A stretch of DNA of 64,000 bases from Prunella strophiata (GCA_036583965.1 JAZBQD010000019.1:4720530-4784529), one strand, 5' to 3'. Shown: positions 1 to 14,071, counted from the first letter of the stretch. Numbers and translations are program-made. Notes: generated by a model from the letters alone, not told the origin.

Positions 1-146
1 CTAGGTCTGGTAGAATTATGTTTATATTTTGGCTCAAAATTAGCCAATCAAGGTGGCTTAGACTTATTGGGTTATCTGCTGCTCTCCATCCTAACTCAGG
101 TTGTTGCAGTAAAGTAATAATCTCAGGGTTGCACAGTGCCTAAAAC

Positions 147-519
147 AAATAAACAAACACAGCTCTGCCTAACTCTTGCAATATGCACAGTGCCCAAAGT
201 GAGGTCATGATATTATGAGATTATAATCTCGTATATATATGTGAGATATATATATGATATATATTAGATTATAGATCTTATATATGATATAATATATATA
301 TTATAATCTCATATATAATAGATAATTTTATATATTATATATATGATATTTATATATTATATATATGATATATATGAGATATATGTGATATATATAAGAT
401 TATAATCTCATATATATATATATTATGTATATAATATATGAGATTATAATCTCATAATATCATGACCTCATTTTGGGCACTGTGCATATTGCAAGAGTTA
501 GGCAGAGCTGTGTTTATTT
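147..519. repeat. Long AT-rich palindrome (inverted repeat, cruciform-type)
   Basis: The arm 155-230 is the reverse complement of 440-515 with one mismatch visible (CACTTTG against CATTTTG), and pairing extends to about 147 and 519 across a 4-base AAAC indel. Each arm ends inward in the self-complementary 14-mer GAGATTATAATCTC. The 209-base centre is almost pure A/T, made of TATATA runs and further GATATATATC-like palindromes, so the whole block can fold on several scales. It resembles palindromic AT-rich repeats. No terminal target duplication was found, so I do not call it a transposon. Confidence 0.9.
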
Positions 520-1744
520 AAAGACAGTAAAACAGCTGCAGTGTCTGTCCTTGTCAGGCCATTGTATCTTCAGGAGAAACAAAAAGCACGGAATTTGTTG
601 CAAATTGCTTCATTTCTGACTTTTTTTTTTTTTTTTTCTCTAGTGTGTTTTTATTATCCTGAAACCACAGTTACAGATCTTGAGAAAATTGTTTAATTTA
701 CTTAACAGCTGCCACTGTGCCCCGTTACGTAAATCAGAGTTATAAATGGGAAATATTTGCTAGTTTGAGTTACAGTGTAAATGCACGAGTGACTTCTCAG
801 AAGTGCATGTTGCTTATTTCAGTAATTGGACCCGCTCCTAGACCCAGCCAGGCAGGGAGATTACACAGGGAATGCTTGTTTCTGAAGATGAAGCTTCCTT
901 CCTGATTAAAAAGGAAAAAAAATAAAAGAGAGAAAAGGAGGGAGCAGTTTCCTGTTGGAATCCTCACTTTGAGGGAGTCTGGGCAGTTGTGCCTCCCCCT
1001 GCTCCAGCTGCCCTTTATGTGCAGGCATTCTCTGACAGACCATGTCCAAAACCCTTTTTATAACAGCAATTGGGCTTTGCCTCTGCAGGCAGACCTGGGG
1101 TTTAAAGAGGTTTCTGCTCCTCTCTCATCTGCTTTTAATGCAGGACTATGAGTGCCAGTATCTCTGAGGTTTTAAGGCTTGATAAATAAAGGCTGTGCTG
1201 TTCCTAAGGTTCCTCATTTGCTGGTAACGACCTAACAGAGGGACTCAACCCAAAATTTCAGCTGCACGTAGAAAATGTGGTCTGACCTCGATATATATGA
1301 TGTGAAAAATGAATAATAGCAGCACTGCAGGCAAAGTCTTCTCCTGCTATGATGTGACAGCCCAGCCCTGCAGCAGAGGGTTCAAGAATTTGGCTGTGCT
1401 TTTGGAAATCAGCCCTGTGGTTCTGCTGGGGAGATGTTTGAGCTCAGAGAGAGCACAGCACACAATGGCTTTGTTGGCTCTGTGCTTATGGCAGGACACT
1501 GAAGTAAAACCTGTTTTTTCTACCTACAGTATGTGGTGGTTTGGTTTTTTTGGCCTTTTTTTGAAGTGGAGCCATGCTCAGAGGCTGGAGAACCACAGCA
1601 GCTGAAGGCTAGAACCACTTAAGGAGATGATTAGGGCCTCTGAATCTCTGATTCATTAATTCAGAGAGGGTTTTTTTTACTTTCTTAAAGGACAAACTCC
1701 CTCTGTCATTCCAGAATCAGCCTGTTAAATGAGAACCATACTTC

Positions 1745-1985
1745 AGAGTGGGTATAGATTAGAAATTAGGAAAAAAATCTTCACTCTGAGGGTGGGGAGG
1801 CTCTGGCACAGGGTGCCCAGAGAAGCTGTGGCTGCCCCTGGATCCCTGGCAGTGCCCAAGGCCAGGTTGGACAAAGCTTGGAGCAACCTGGGGTGGTGGA
1901 AGGTGTCCCTGCCATGGCAGGGGGGTTGAAACAAGATGATTTTTAAAGTTCCTTCCACCCCCAACCATTCTGTGATTTCATGATG
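1745..1985 (+). mobile_element. CR1 LINE 3' fragment
   Basis: 5'-truncated CR1 with the conserved GTGCCCAGAGAAGCTGTGGC block, the CCATGGCAGGGGGGTTG block and the end CCATTCTGTGATTTCATGA. Sense orientation. Confidence 0.9.
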
Positions 1986-4900
1986 GGGGGGACACTGATT
2001 TCTCAAGACATCCAGGACATCTCCATGTCCAGGTCCCTGCTTGGGTTTCCAGGTGTGGCTTCCTTGGTGCCATCCAAGCTCTCACATTCATGTGCAGCTC
2101 CACAGTGCTGGGCCTGCCAGAGGGAACAGTCTGAAGTATATGAACAGAAAGTTCAGATGTTTTCAGTCTGAGAGTGAAATTGCAGAAGGCCCTTAGAGGT
2201 CTGAGTTATTGTGCAATCTCTGTAAGTAATTTGTAATCAAAATACCTTTGCACATGTCACTTTCATATTTCCTGTAATAAAACAGCAAGAGCAATTAAGA
2301 TTTTGGACCATAATCTTCTACAAGCTTCTAAAAATGAGTGGGTTGGGGATTTTTTGAGTTATGGCTGAAATAGGCAGTTTTAAAATTTTTGATTGCTTCA
2401 AAAAAGGTTTGGTAATAGCTATTTTAATAGATTTTTTAACTGTAGCCTGACAAAACTCTTATGTGGCAACATAATTGATCTGAAGTTTGCTTAAAAAAAA
2501 AACCTAAGTAAGAAACCAGAAGAACTCTTCACAAAACTGGAGGACATCTGTACTCTGGTAACCCAGCATGTGACCCATTGGGTTTTATGCATTTCAAATC
2601 AAAAAGAATCACTAAATATATTGCCATATGCATGCAAATATGTCTAATAATGCTCTGTGTATCTGTAATGTTGTTCTGCCACGGTTCAGAAAGTTGTCTG
2701 TGGTCTTGGCATTCCTCAGGAAACATTAGATTAATATAGCTGCCTTTGTCATAGATTTTTTTCCTTGTTTAAGTAGGTGTGTGAAGGCTGGTGCTACATA
2801 AATGAATTACACGGAAGACTTTGGAGGAAGAAGGGGCTTGTAAACGAGACTGAAATTAATGAATATGAGAATTAGAAATCAAAACTTTATGTTTAGTCTG
2901 AGGAGAAACAATTCCTTAAACCCTAACCACATGGCTGTTTCTTGTTTGCATCAACTCTGGTTGACTGTTATTGTCTTCTGTTAATTCTCTGGGGCAGTGG
3001 CCTGACTTTGTTGAATGAGCCAATTGTTTTCCTTTGTGTTGCCCATGAAGTGAGTCCCCATCTGGTTTGTATCAGACTGTTTTCACAGCCAACAACTGCT
3101 GCCTTTTCTATATCCTGACACTTAAGGGCCCCATGCTATCAAAGCATTGCTGTGATAGCCTGTCTGGCTGGGCCCATACAGCTGTGCCTTGCAGCTTGAA
3201 GCCATTACCCAAGTAATGGTAACTTAGAACTTGAACTGGCTCTTATTCCCATTGGTGTCGTGTGTACAGTGAACAGAATACATTTTTGTTGAACTCCGTG
3301 TTCCACAAAAAAAAAAAATTAAAATTCTCTCGTTTGAGTTTATGCAATCGGTTCCTTTTTATTTTCCAGCAGCTTCCTGTATCTACAGGCAGTTTTGTGT
3401 TCTTCTGAAATTAATGAACACAAGACAAGCAGTATTTAGTTAAGGCACTGTTGTTATTACTTTTATGGTGCATTAAAGCTCAATAAGTGAAAATCAAACA
3501 AGCAAATGATTCTTAATGAGGATTTTTCTTATCAGATTTCAAATAGGTTTCCAGGAAACTTTCTGTGTGTGATAAATGTAAAAGCTACACCTTGGGTACT
3601 CCACTACTCCCTTTCCAAGTAGCTCTCTAAAAATGCAGAGCAATGCACAATGAGTCTGCATTAACCTGTTTACTTCTCATCTGAAGGGAATAGAGAATGA
3701 CTGGAGAGCTCTGTAATAGCAAAGTTAAAACTACATTGCAGTTTGCATTGCAGAATTAGTGAGAGAGGCTCCAGGCATGACCCAGACCCTTTCAGGCATC
3801 CAACAACATAGGAGACAGTCCTGTTGCAAGAGAGTTTGCAACACGTGTCTTCTCTGCCTCCAATATTTAAAAAAACCCCAATATTGCATTAAATAACAGT
3901 GACACTTAAATGTTGTGTTTGAAGAAAGATGATCTTTAAGCCTTTGTTCTCTCCTGCTCTTGTGTAGGCAGCATAATGCTCAGTGACAGAGTAATGACGA
4001 GGGAAAACATATTCCCCAACCTGGAGATGTATTGAATTTTAAGTATATTCCAGACTGAGTTCTTCCCTGATATTTAAGAGGCAGAAAGAAAGAAAATAAT
4101 GGATAATGTTTCTTAAGATCCTGGTTTTATTGTAGCATGTGAGGGAAATTGCCAGAAAACAGATTGCTTTATCTGATACTTGCAGAGAAAGTGTTGCTGA
4201 ACTTGGGAGTGTGTTGTGTGCATAATGTGAATAAATTTGCTTCAGGTAACATTTTGGGAGCCATTAAATTCCATGAGGCACACGAGATAAGACTTCCTTT
4301 GCCACTGTGTTTTTCCTGCTGGCACACACTGGGTGTCATCATGTCACATCAGGATTGTGCTGGATAATTGAGTCTGTGCCATTGTCAGGTGTGTGGAGGG
4401 TTTGCAAATGCCACTTTCCTGAGGAGCTCTGTGTAATTGCTGTTCCTGTAACAGCTCCTGAATTCAGGTGTGTGCTCTGTAATGATGCACAGAGCCAGGT
4501 GTCTGTGCCCTTTCACCTTAGAGGACTTTTCCAGCCTCAGTGGTTGGAAATTCCAAGTTGTGTCCACCATCAGGCAGAGCCCACACATGCAGACTGGATT
4601 TCCATGCATGCTCCTTTGCAGTGCAGATCTCCCTGTATTTTGGGCAGAGAACTGATAAATGATCAATGATTTTCCCTCAGATGCCTACAAATTCTGTTAT
4701 GTTCAGAGCACTGAGGGATGATCTGGGTGCTCCCCAGGTTTGGCACCAACAGCTTGAGCTGGGAAGAGTCCAAAGGATCTGCAGAGCTTCCTGGAGGGAA
4801 TTAGTGCAGCCAGCACCCCAAATTTCAATTTGTGTGCACGTGGCTGCAGCTTCAGAAGGCAAAGAGCACCTGCCCAAATGAGAACCTGATGGAGAAGGGT

Positions 4901-5484
4901 CTGTTCAAGGCCCTGCTTGACAAGGGCTGTGCAGAGCAGCTCCTGACAGGAGTTGTTGGTTTCTCTGGTGCTGCTGGGAGCTGGTCACTGGCAGAGAACC
5001 CTTTGAGAAGCACAGTGCTGGTGGGAGCTGCCTGCAGTTCCCCCTGTGTTTTGTACCACTTAGCACAGATGGAGGGGATGATATTAAAATCACTGATGTG
5101 TCTCAGAGAGAGTAGAGAAGTTGGTGCACTGTGCTTAATGTGCAATGTAAATGTAGAGCAATAAATTTCTCCAGCTCATTTATTCTACTGGTTTAGAGCT
5201 CAGATTCACCCAAGTATTGCAAAGGAATTTTGGTTTTACTCTTTCCCATGCAACAGGCCAAGGTTTTTGTACTCTTTTTTTTTTTTTTTTTTAAACAAGG
5301 AAGAATGCTTATCTCTATTGCACAAAGTTTAATCATTTTAGCTTTTAACAAACTTTAAAATAGCACAAGATAAAATCATATATTTACTCTCAGATCCTTT
5401 CCAAGTTTCTGGTCCCAGGCATTAGATTGTGAATGCAGAGTTACTTGTCATCACACTGAGTGCTCATTTCAAGAGCAGGTCAAA

Positions 5485-5757
5485 ATAGGATCTGGACACA
5501 GACAGGACCAGAGGAAATGGTCTCAAGTTGCAGCAAGGAAGGTTTAGATTGGATGTTAAGAAAAATTTCTGCACTGACAATGTGGTCAGACATTGGAACA
5601 GGCTGCCCAGGGGAGTGTTGGAATCACCATCCCTGAAAATGTGGAAAAAATGTGTTGGGAACATGGTTTAGGGGTGAACATGGTGGTGGGGGGGTTAATG
5701 GTTGGACTTGATGATGTTAGAAGTGTTTTCTAACCTAAATGATTTTATGCTTCTATA
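5485..5757 (+). mobile_element. CR1 LINE 3' fragment, older-type subfamily
   Basis: Contains GAGGAAATGGTCTCAAGTTG, GGAACAGGCTGCCCAGGGG, TCACCATCCCTG and GGTTGGACTTGATGATG, the chicken-type CR1 3' sequence. This form differs from the other copies here, which end in a GGAACTGGATGATCTTTAAG-type sequence. Confidence 0.92.
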
Positions 5758-6752
5758 ACAGTGAGCTCCCAGATCTTCCACTAAAGACATTTAATGTTTT
5801 CCTTACTTATTCAGTCCTCTTTCTGAGCTAACAGAAAAGTTGTTTGCCTCTCTAAGCTTCCTAGAAATGCTTATTCCTCCACATTTTCCAAAGGTCATTG
5901 ATATCCACAAATGGTAAGACCTGTAGTGGCCACCCTCTGCAGCTAAGCAAAAGGCTGGAAAAGATATATTTTTTATAAACTTCTTTGTCCATGTATTAGA
6001 AATGTGCATGGAGATGTTCTGGAATTTATTAGACTGACCATTGGAAAATGCAAACTCTATAGGACTGGCTTTTGTTCTGTCTTGTTTTGTTTCGTTCCTG
6101 GGGAAAATGTTCATAATTTTCTTTTGAAAAGGTATAATTACAAAAATTTTGGGTAATTGTGCTGTAGGTACGAAGCATTTTTAATACACCAGATCATGGT
6201 AATGGTAGTACAGTAAAGGGAGTCTTGGCAAACTGTTTCCAGATGGGGAATCCCATGACTTTGTTAGTGAAAATCATCAAAACAAATCACAGGATCATGT
6301 GAATATTTAAGTATTCAGAGTAGAGAAATAAAGCTATTTTGCTTGTGGTCATCTAGAAAAACACTTTTTATTTGAAGCTCTTTATACTGAATATACCTTA
6401 TTTGATTTTATTATTATTATTGTAAGAATGCATTTAGTGACTCAATTATATGTGAGGAGTGACTTGCAATGAGAAAATTCTGCCCTGCAGCACTGCCCTT
6501 CAGGCAGAAAGTTTTCTCTTTTCTTTCTGATGCCCATTCCCTAACTTTCAGTCAAATCTGGGTGCAGATTGCAGCCATGGGACAAAACCTCTGGTCTGTG
6601 TGAGGGAGAGCTCATTGAGGTCTCTCACTCAACATTTTAGTGGTAGAAAGCAGCTTGTGACATCTTCCAGGGATTCACTGAAACTTGTCCTCTGAGATTC
6701 CTAAGGATTTTTTTTTTATATATATTTGGTATCTGGGGTTCTGGCAGGGCTG

Positions 6753-6886
6753 GACAGTTGGAATTGTCCAGTTCCATCCCCCTGGCATGGGCAGGGTCAC
6801 CTTCCACCATCCCCTCAAGATCCACCCTGGCTTTGGACACTTCAAAGGATGGAGATCCACAGCCTCACAGGGACACCCCACCTGCA
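6753..6886 (-). mobile_element. CR1 LINE 3' fragment, reversed
   Basis: Reads as the complement of a CR1 end: TTGGAATTGTCCAGTTCCAT, then CATGGGCAGGGTCACCTTCC and GGCTTTGGACACTTCAAAGG. Both ends are degraded. Confidence 0.8.
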
Positions 6887-9609
6887 TTTTAGTTGTGAAC
6901 TGGGAGGATGTTAATTTTCACATCCTAATTAATGGTGAAACATCACTTGACTTTGGTAGCTTTAATTATTTGTGTAAAAATATTTTAAAATTGGTTTCCA
7001 GTAAAAGGAGGCCATGTAACTTCTAAGAATTAAAAAGATGCTTTGATTTTTATTTCTTTTCCTTGCCACTCCCCAAGAAGGCTGTGCATGCTGTTATGCC
7101 TGGCACTGTGGCACGATGCAGATAAGCTGGAGGCAGTATTGCTGCAATTAATATCATTAAGATACCAGGTCTCAGTGGAGCCAGTCCTGCTGCTGGCTTT
7201 GCACTGACTGACTCTGCATCCTGAGGGAATTCAGCAGAACTTTATCTTACAATTAAGTGTGAATTCCCACGATTGATCATTCAAGTTCCTTTTTTTTTTT
7301 TTTTTTAGCTTCTTTCATTTTGTTTCAGATACAGGCACTTAAAATGTCTTTTGGAGCTCCAAACATGAAGGTGTGAATAACAGAGCTGAATATATTCTAG
7401 AAATATGCTTTTGAAATTACCTTCCTGTCCACTTGCTGGTTAGATTTTGCATAAAATCAGAAAAAAAAAAAAAATGGTATGTAGGTGATATTTACTTTTA
7501 CTGCATAAGTAAAATATTAATTACACCATTAGATCTGCAGATTTTTAATTATCACTTGTCAGATTCTCCTGATTCCACCAGCTGTTTACCTAGGTTATCT
7601 CTTGTGGATTTAGGGATTACTCCTCTCCCTGGCCCTTGCACAAGATACATGTTTTCCTGGTGGTTTTCCAAAGACTCTGGACCATTAAGGAACCAACTCC
7701 TTCTCCTTTTTTTATTTTGAAATAAAAGCTGCAGCTTCAATATTTGCCACAGAGCCTCATCTGAGTTTTCCTCAGGAAAATGGTTGCAGCCTGGAGAGAG
7801 CAGTGCTTAAATGTTAAACTGTTTGTTCTGAGCCACTTGCACATGCAAAAATCACAGCCATCTGTATGGGAAAATCAAATTCACTTTAAATGTTTCTTTT
7901 TAGTATTAATAATTATTGTAGTGTTTTGGAAAGATCATTACATGTGTTTTGGAAGGGATTTGGTGGGAAACAGCAGCAAGAGATGTGGCCAGGAAGTGAA
8001 TTTGTTAAGCAGTGAGAGGTTCTACAGAGCAAAAGATGCCAGATCTAAAGGAGCAGAGCAGATTTTAGGCACCAAAAGGAAATATTTATTTAGTAAACTC
8101 TGCAATCTCATTTCTGGATGTTTTTGGAGTGGCTTTCTGTCTGCCCTTCCCTACTGGTCTCTGTGTTAGGAATTTTGAAAAATCTGCTTCTAGTTTATTT
8201 AATGTATTTCTAGTTTTTGTTCTGTTTAGTGTTGCTGTTGGTGGGAATATAGAGTGTTTTGGAAAAACCACTGAACCCTGAACTCCAACTTGAGAGGAGG
8301 AGAAAACCATTTTCAAATATTCTGCTTTGAAATATTTGTTAGCTGCTGAGCCTGGCCCCACCCTCCTTTACTGGCTAGGGGATCTGCATTTATTTTCTTT
8401 TTGGAAATATTTATAGCTGGGCTATACATTGGGGGTTACACAAACAAACAGCAAAAGCACAGTGTGTGTATACACATGTTTATTTTCTGTGTGCTTGTGT
8501 GCAGGGTTTTTGTAAGCACATGACACCAAGGGGAAGGTGGAATTTGCCAAGTTTAGGTCAGAACTTGAACTGAACTCATATTATATAGTTTTCTGTCTCC
8601 ACTGGTGTCTGTGGCCCACTTATGGAAGTTTATGAGTTGGCTGCAGCCTTTGAGAATGAAACCATGTTTTTTCAGCTCCAGCAGTAGACTCGTGCTTTTA
8701 AATCCAGACATTTTTGGCTCAGTTCCTCCCAGATGTCTGTCCATTTCTGTAAAACAGCTCAAGTGTTTTAATTGTAAATGTACCCTTTTCATGGAACTCA
8801 GCCCTAGAAATTTGGCCTTGTTTTGCCTCGAGTCCTTTCTGTTTGTCATGAAACAGCTAAGCTGGGGCAGTGTGGGTTGGGGTTAAAAAAGAGAACTGCA
8901 GGCACTTGCAGGACATCTTGTTCTTGTTTTCTGAGCTCTCACCTGCACCCAGGTACATTGCAAAGCATTCACACAGCAACAAGAGAGCCCCTGCCCTAAA
9001 AAGCACATTTCTGGCAGAACTGAGAAAGACCAGCTTCTCCACAAGAACCTAAACAAGCCCTTGGATTCAAGGTGACAAGAGCAAGAAAAGCTCTGGAGGA
9101 GGAACTCTCTAATACATGGAGAATAATTTGCCCAAAAATTTGGATTATTTGAGAGCCTGTTGATGGTCCTGCTTATTCCTGAAAAGATTGTATTCATTTA
9201 GTTCTATAACCTACCCACTTTCAACTTTATAAGCCACTGAAATTCCAGAAATATTAAATAGCCAGTATGTACAATACAGCTAAATGTGACTCTGAACTGG
9301 AAATGCTAAATATCACTATAATTAGTAGCATGACTGACATTGCAGTGTAATTTCTCTTTTCAGTGCAGACTTCAGAATTACTTACATCAAAATATGGATG
9401 TTTCTTACCCAGGAATGTGTTAGCCCAGCAAGCCTGGAATAATTTTGATTTTGTCCAAAAATGCCACTTCTTGGTTTGCTCTGCTTGGTAACTCACCTGT
9501 ACAACCACACATGAAAGTGAGTGAATTTCAGTGTAGTACCACACAAACCCATGGAGACATGGCCAGGACACATATTGGTACAAAAAGTGTCTCACAGGTT
9601 TGCTTACAG

Positions 9610-9705
9610 GTAAAAGGAGCAGAGAGGAGAGGCTGAGAGAGGAGAAAAGAGAGGAACAGAAAGGAGAGGAGAATTGAGGTGCAGATAAGAGAGGCTGACA
9701 GGCTG
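9610..9705 (+). repeat. GA-rich purine tract
   Basis: Imperfect GAGAGGA-type purine repeats directly before a CR1 fragment. Confidence 0.75.
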
Positions 9706-10078
9706 AGAGCTGGGCATGTTCAGCCTGGAGAAGACTCCAGAGAGACCTTAAAGGTCCTGGCAGTGTCTAAAGGGGCTCATGGAGAGCTGGAGAGGGAATT
9801 TGGACAAGGGCTTGGAGTGACAGGACTGGGGACAATGGCTTCAAACTGACAGAGGGCAGGGTTAGGTGAGATCTTAGGAAAAAATTCTTCCCTGTGAATT
9901 TCTGGCACAGGTTGCCCAGAGATGCTGTGGCTGCCCCATCCATGCAAGTGTTCCAGGACAGGCTGGACAGATCTTGGAGCAACCTGGGATAGTGGAAGGT
10001 TCCCTGCCCATGGCAGGGGGTGGAACTGGATGGTCTTGAAGGTCCCTTCTGACCCAAATCATTCTTTGACTGTATAAA
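9706..10078 (+). mobile_element. CR1 LINE 3' fragment
   Basis: One of the longer copies, starting in the GTTCAGCCTGGAGAAGACTC block and running through AGGGCTTGGAGTGACAGGAC to the CCAAATCATTCTTTGACTG end. It is preceded by a GA-rich low-complexity tract (about 9610-9705). Confidence 0.93.
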
Positions 10079-10717
10079 ATATTTCTACTACCAGTGTTGT
10101 ATTACCTTTGAGCTTGTAGACATTCCTTCTTCTACTTTGCTTTAGCCATTAGTGTAAAGAATTTCTGACAACTCTTTTTCTCTTCTAATGATCTTTGTAA
10201 CTGTATGCCAGACTGTAAGTCTTTTTATGTAGGGAAAAAGCAAAATGAGGGGAATGACAGAAAAAAAAAAAAAAAAAAAGCACCTTCAATGAAGATGTTA
10301 AGATGCTGAGTTAGATCTGCAGGTGCTGTGCTATCCCAGTGCTCAGAGCACTTGAGCTAATGCCATCTGGAGGAAGTTATTTGTTGGGACAGGACAGTGT
10401 TTGAAACTTTGAAGTCAGGAATAAACAAAGAAAAAGCAGCTGGAATCTGGCAGAAGAAGAAACAAGCCATTCCTATCAGCCCCTGCTATTAAAGGAATGA
10501 GAGCACTGCACTGGAGTTGTTTTTACAGTCTTGGAAGTTTATTCTTGCTCTTGAAGAGAGCTGCTTCAGTTGGGGAATAGAGGGAGGATTGTTTTGAAAT
10601 TTTAGGAAGCAATATGTAGGTAATTACAGTAATTATGGTTCTGGTTTTATACTGAAAAATAACCTGGGTCCTGATCCTTCAAACCCTCCCTAGTTTATTG
10701 TCTTGATGTGAAGAGAT

Positions 10718-11010
10718 GATTTACAAGAGCATGGACTGACAGAGCAAGGGGGAATTGCTTCAAAATGGAAAAAAATAGGTTTAGATTAGATATTGGAAAA
10801 AAATTCTGGACTCTGAGGGTGGTGGGACACTGGCAGAGGGTGCCCAGAGGAGCTGTGGCTGCCCCATCCCTGGCAGTGCTCCAGGACAGGTTGGACAGGG
10901 CTTGGAGCAACCTGGGATGCTGGAAGGCTGTCCCTGCCCTATGACAGGGAGTGGAACTGGATGGTCTTGAAGGTCCCTTCCAAGCCAAACCATTTTATGA
11001 TACCATGATT
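10718..11010 (+). mobile_element. CR1 LINE 3' fragment
   Basis: Begins near ACAAGAGCATGGACTGACAG, passes through GGTGCCCAGAGGAGCTGTGG and ends CCATTTTATGATACCATGA. It lies only 640 bases from the previous CR1 copy in the same orientation. Confidence 0.93.
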
Positions 11011-12608
11011 AAAATTTCACTTACAAGATATGGCTCTCTTTTATCCCCCAGATAGATCTAAAATAGTTTTATTTCATATATGGACACCCAGTCAGAGGAG
11101 TTAAAGCACATGGTTTTCACTTGGCTTAAAAGTCAGACTTGTTTAGTCTTTTTATTTTGCCAAATAGAAAAATCCAAAAGAAAGATTTTAAACATTTTTC
11201 TTTGTTCTTACTGTTGCTATATGGTGTGAGTAACCAAACCTCCCCTCAGTGTGGTTAATTCCTTTCTCCTTTGGCACACATTTGTGACACCCTTTGTCTG
11301 TGGCATATTCTGAGTGTGACAGTACCTCTTAAAGAAAAACTCCCTTCACAGGTCACTGGATGGGTGACACACCATTAATTTTTATGCTTCTGTTAAACAA
11401 AGGTCTGGAAATTAAGTACTGTACATGAATTTGTTACAGAGTGCCAAGAACAGGAAAAATCTCTGATCTGAAATGTGACCTTTTCCATCAGTGGGTCACC
11501 AAGATGTTTTCAGTCACTGATGAGTTTCTGCCAGCCAAGGACTCTCTCACTAAGTGTCAGTTTTCACAGCTCATAGGAATTTATTCTATTAGATGGTGAC
11601 AATGAATTTGGAAAACTGGAGGTCACCTAAGGTCACATGCTCCATTTATTGGATTTTAACAAGGAAAATTTTTATAAATACACCTAACTAGCATGATTAC
11701 AAAATTGTACTGAGTGCTCCCAGAGCCTCTAAAAAAGGAGGGGGGTGGAAGCCATGAAGATTACCTGCCTGCTTGCACTTTTGTGCTTTGTAAAGGAAAA
11801 AAAAATTCATTTCCATTTTTATGGTGTATCAAAAGATTTTAACCATACTGGTAAGGAACTCAGTGTTAAAGAGGAAACCATCTTAATATTGGTTATGGGC
11901 TGCTCTCTGATGAGGGGAAGACATAAAATGGAATTTCACATTATTAAAGAAGGAGCAGACCAGGGGCTATACAAGGATTTAAACCAGTCTGCCTCTATTT
12001 GTGTCTTTATTCCCAAACCCCTCCCTGGATGTGTATATAAAGTGTTTTATGCACTGTGTGTGCACGAGGTTACACTCAGCAAAAGGTAATAATGATAAAA
12101 CACATGTGAGAGTAACTTGGTAGTTGTATTTTTGGGGCCAATGTAGAGTTTCAGGACTAGCAGCTTGCTATCCTGGGAAGTTCCAGTCATGGAGCAGAAT
12201 CTCCCATTTAGCTGAAATATGATATCCACAGTTTTTTCACAGTTAAAATGCTGGAAATCCACGTTCTGTATTTTCTGTGTGAATTTAACAAAGTCAGAGA
12301 CTTCAGATTTCTGCCTTTAAAAAAGGGCAGTGCTGACTTTAGGCATTTTTAAGTTAAGGATATTTTGATAGCTCAGGAACTGGTAAATTTTCTGTTGAGC
12401 ACGTAGATGGAATTATTATTATGGAATTTTATTTTTTTCTGTCTTTTAGCACTTTATAACTATGGTGAAATTGGTCTGTAGTATATCTGTAAAATACATT
12501 AGAGTATGTGTTAGAGGAATGCAGACTAATATGATACTTTCTTTTAGCATTCCCAGAATCAAAGACTTGAGAAGTTCCAACAGAGCCTTAGGATAAGGGA
12601 ATGTTACT

Positions 12609-12662
12609 TTCTTTTTTCCTTCCTTTTTTTTTTTCCTTTTTTTTTTTCCCCTTTTTTTTTTA
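12609..12662 (+). repeat. T/C-rich tract
   Basis: Runs of 6 to 11 T separated by CC or CCCC. Confidence 0.9.
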
Positions 12663-12930
12663 ACAAACCTGAAAACAGCTGTTGAAACAATGACATCATG
12701 GAATGTGACATGACTGTGGAAATTATTTTAAAAGTCAAGCTTTGAAAGCATCAAACTACATCCAGTGTTGCAGAGGGGCTTAAGTAGAGGATGATTTGCC
12801 CGTTTTCCTTGGGCACTGCACAGTCACATCTTTTCTGTGTCATTTCATATCTGACCAAACAAACCCTTGGCTTTTCTTCTCAGCAGCCTTTCTGTATCAC
12901 ACAAACACAGCTACAGACTGAAATCCCAAA

Positions 12931-13330
12931 ATTCCAGAATGGTTTGGGTTGGAAGGGACTTTAAAGCTCATCTCCTTCCAACCCCTGCCATGGGCAGGGA
13001 CAACTTCCACCATCCCAGGTTGCTCCAAGCCCCATCCAAACTGGCCTGGACACTGCCAGGGATCCAGGAACAGCCACAGCTCCTCTGGGCACCCTGTGCC
13101 AGCTCCTCACCACCATCATCACCTCACCACCCTTCTTCCCAATATCCCATCTAACTCTGCTCTTTGTTAGTTTAAAGCCACTTTAAACTTGTTCCATCAC
13201 TTGTTCCCTTGTTCCATCACTCCATACCCTTATGGAAAATCCCTTTCCAGCTCCCTAAGAGCCCACTAAGGCACTGGAAAGCTGCTCTGAGATCTCCCCA
13301 AATCCTTTTCCTCTCCAGGTGATGTGCTGA
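12931..13330 (-). mobile_element. CR1 LINE 3' fragment, reversed
   Basis: Complement of a CR1 end: AGAATGGTTTGGGTTGGAAG, CCTGCCATGGGCAGGGACAA, CTCCTCTGGGCACCCTGTGC, then the upstream TTCCATCACTCC and GAGATCTCCCCAAATCC blocks. The far boundary is approximate. Confidence 0.9.
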
Positions 13331-14056
13331 TTCCCTGAGGACACAAAAAATGCTCTTGTGCTCCTGCTGCCTTCCTGAACAGCAAGAAGCTGTTCTGGCA
13401 CAGGTCACTGCCTGTCCTGCCTTTACTGTCTTTGGCCTCACTGGTGTTTGATTTCCCAGGCTGCTGGCTGCTGTTCTAGCAGGAAAAACACCAATGGAAT
13501 TTTATTGTAGCAGTGGGGTTTTGTTTTAATTAGCCATTCGAAGTGTGCTTTGCTGCCAGTCAGATGAATGCAGATGACTGCTTCAGTGACACAGTAGATA
13601 ATTAACTGGAGTGAAAGAAAGCCTAACTTTTTTGTTTTATTGGGAAAATAGTGTTTTAATTACCTAGTCTATCACAGAGGAAGGAAGAATTGTTACAGCT
13701 TATTGGAATAAGAACAAGCTCCAAGACTTTGCTGTTGTACATGGACTCAGATATGTTTGTTTTGCTTGTAGCTGCTGCACTTAAATGCCCCCAGGACAAC
13801 TGAAATCTCAAAATGCTCTTTCTGCAGCTGAGTGCCAGTGCCATTTCTCCTGAGTTCATTCTTTGTCTCTACCCTGATCCATGACTTCTCTCCCTGCTCC
13901 ATGAATTGATTCATCTGGTCTCCTTTCTTTGGCTAAACAGATTAACTTTTGCCCATGCCTTTTCTATGGATCCCATTCCAATGCTGTGGAAAACACCAGA
14001 AACACCAGGATACATATTTGAAATTATTCTGGGCTTGCTGAAGATTATAGATCCAT

Positions 14057-14071
14057 GTGTGTGTGTGTGTG
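14057..14071 (+). repeat. (TG)n microsatellite, short
   Basis: Seven GT units upstream of a CR1 fragment. Confidence 0.8.

Noticed and set aside
11745..12089. 114-codon frame starting MEAMKITCLLALLCF, resembling a signal peptide
   Set aside because: No family was recognised, the context is AT-rich, and there is no splice or promoter support. The length is not unusual for 64 kb on six frames.
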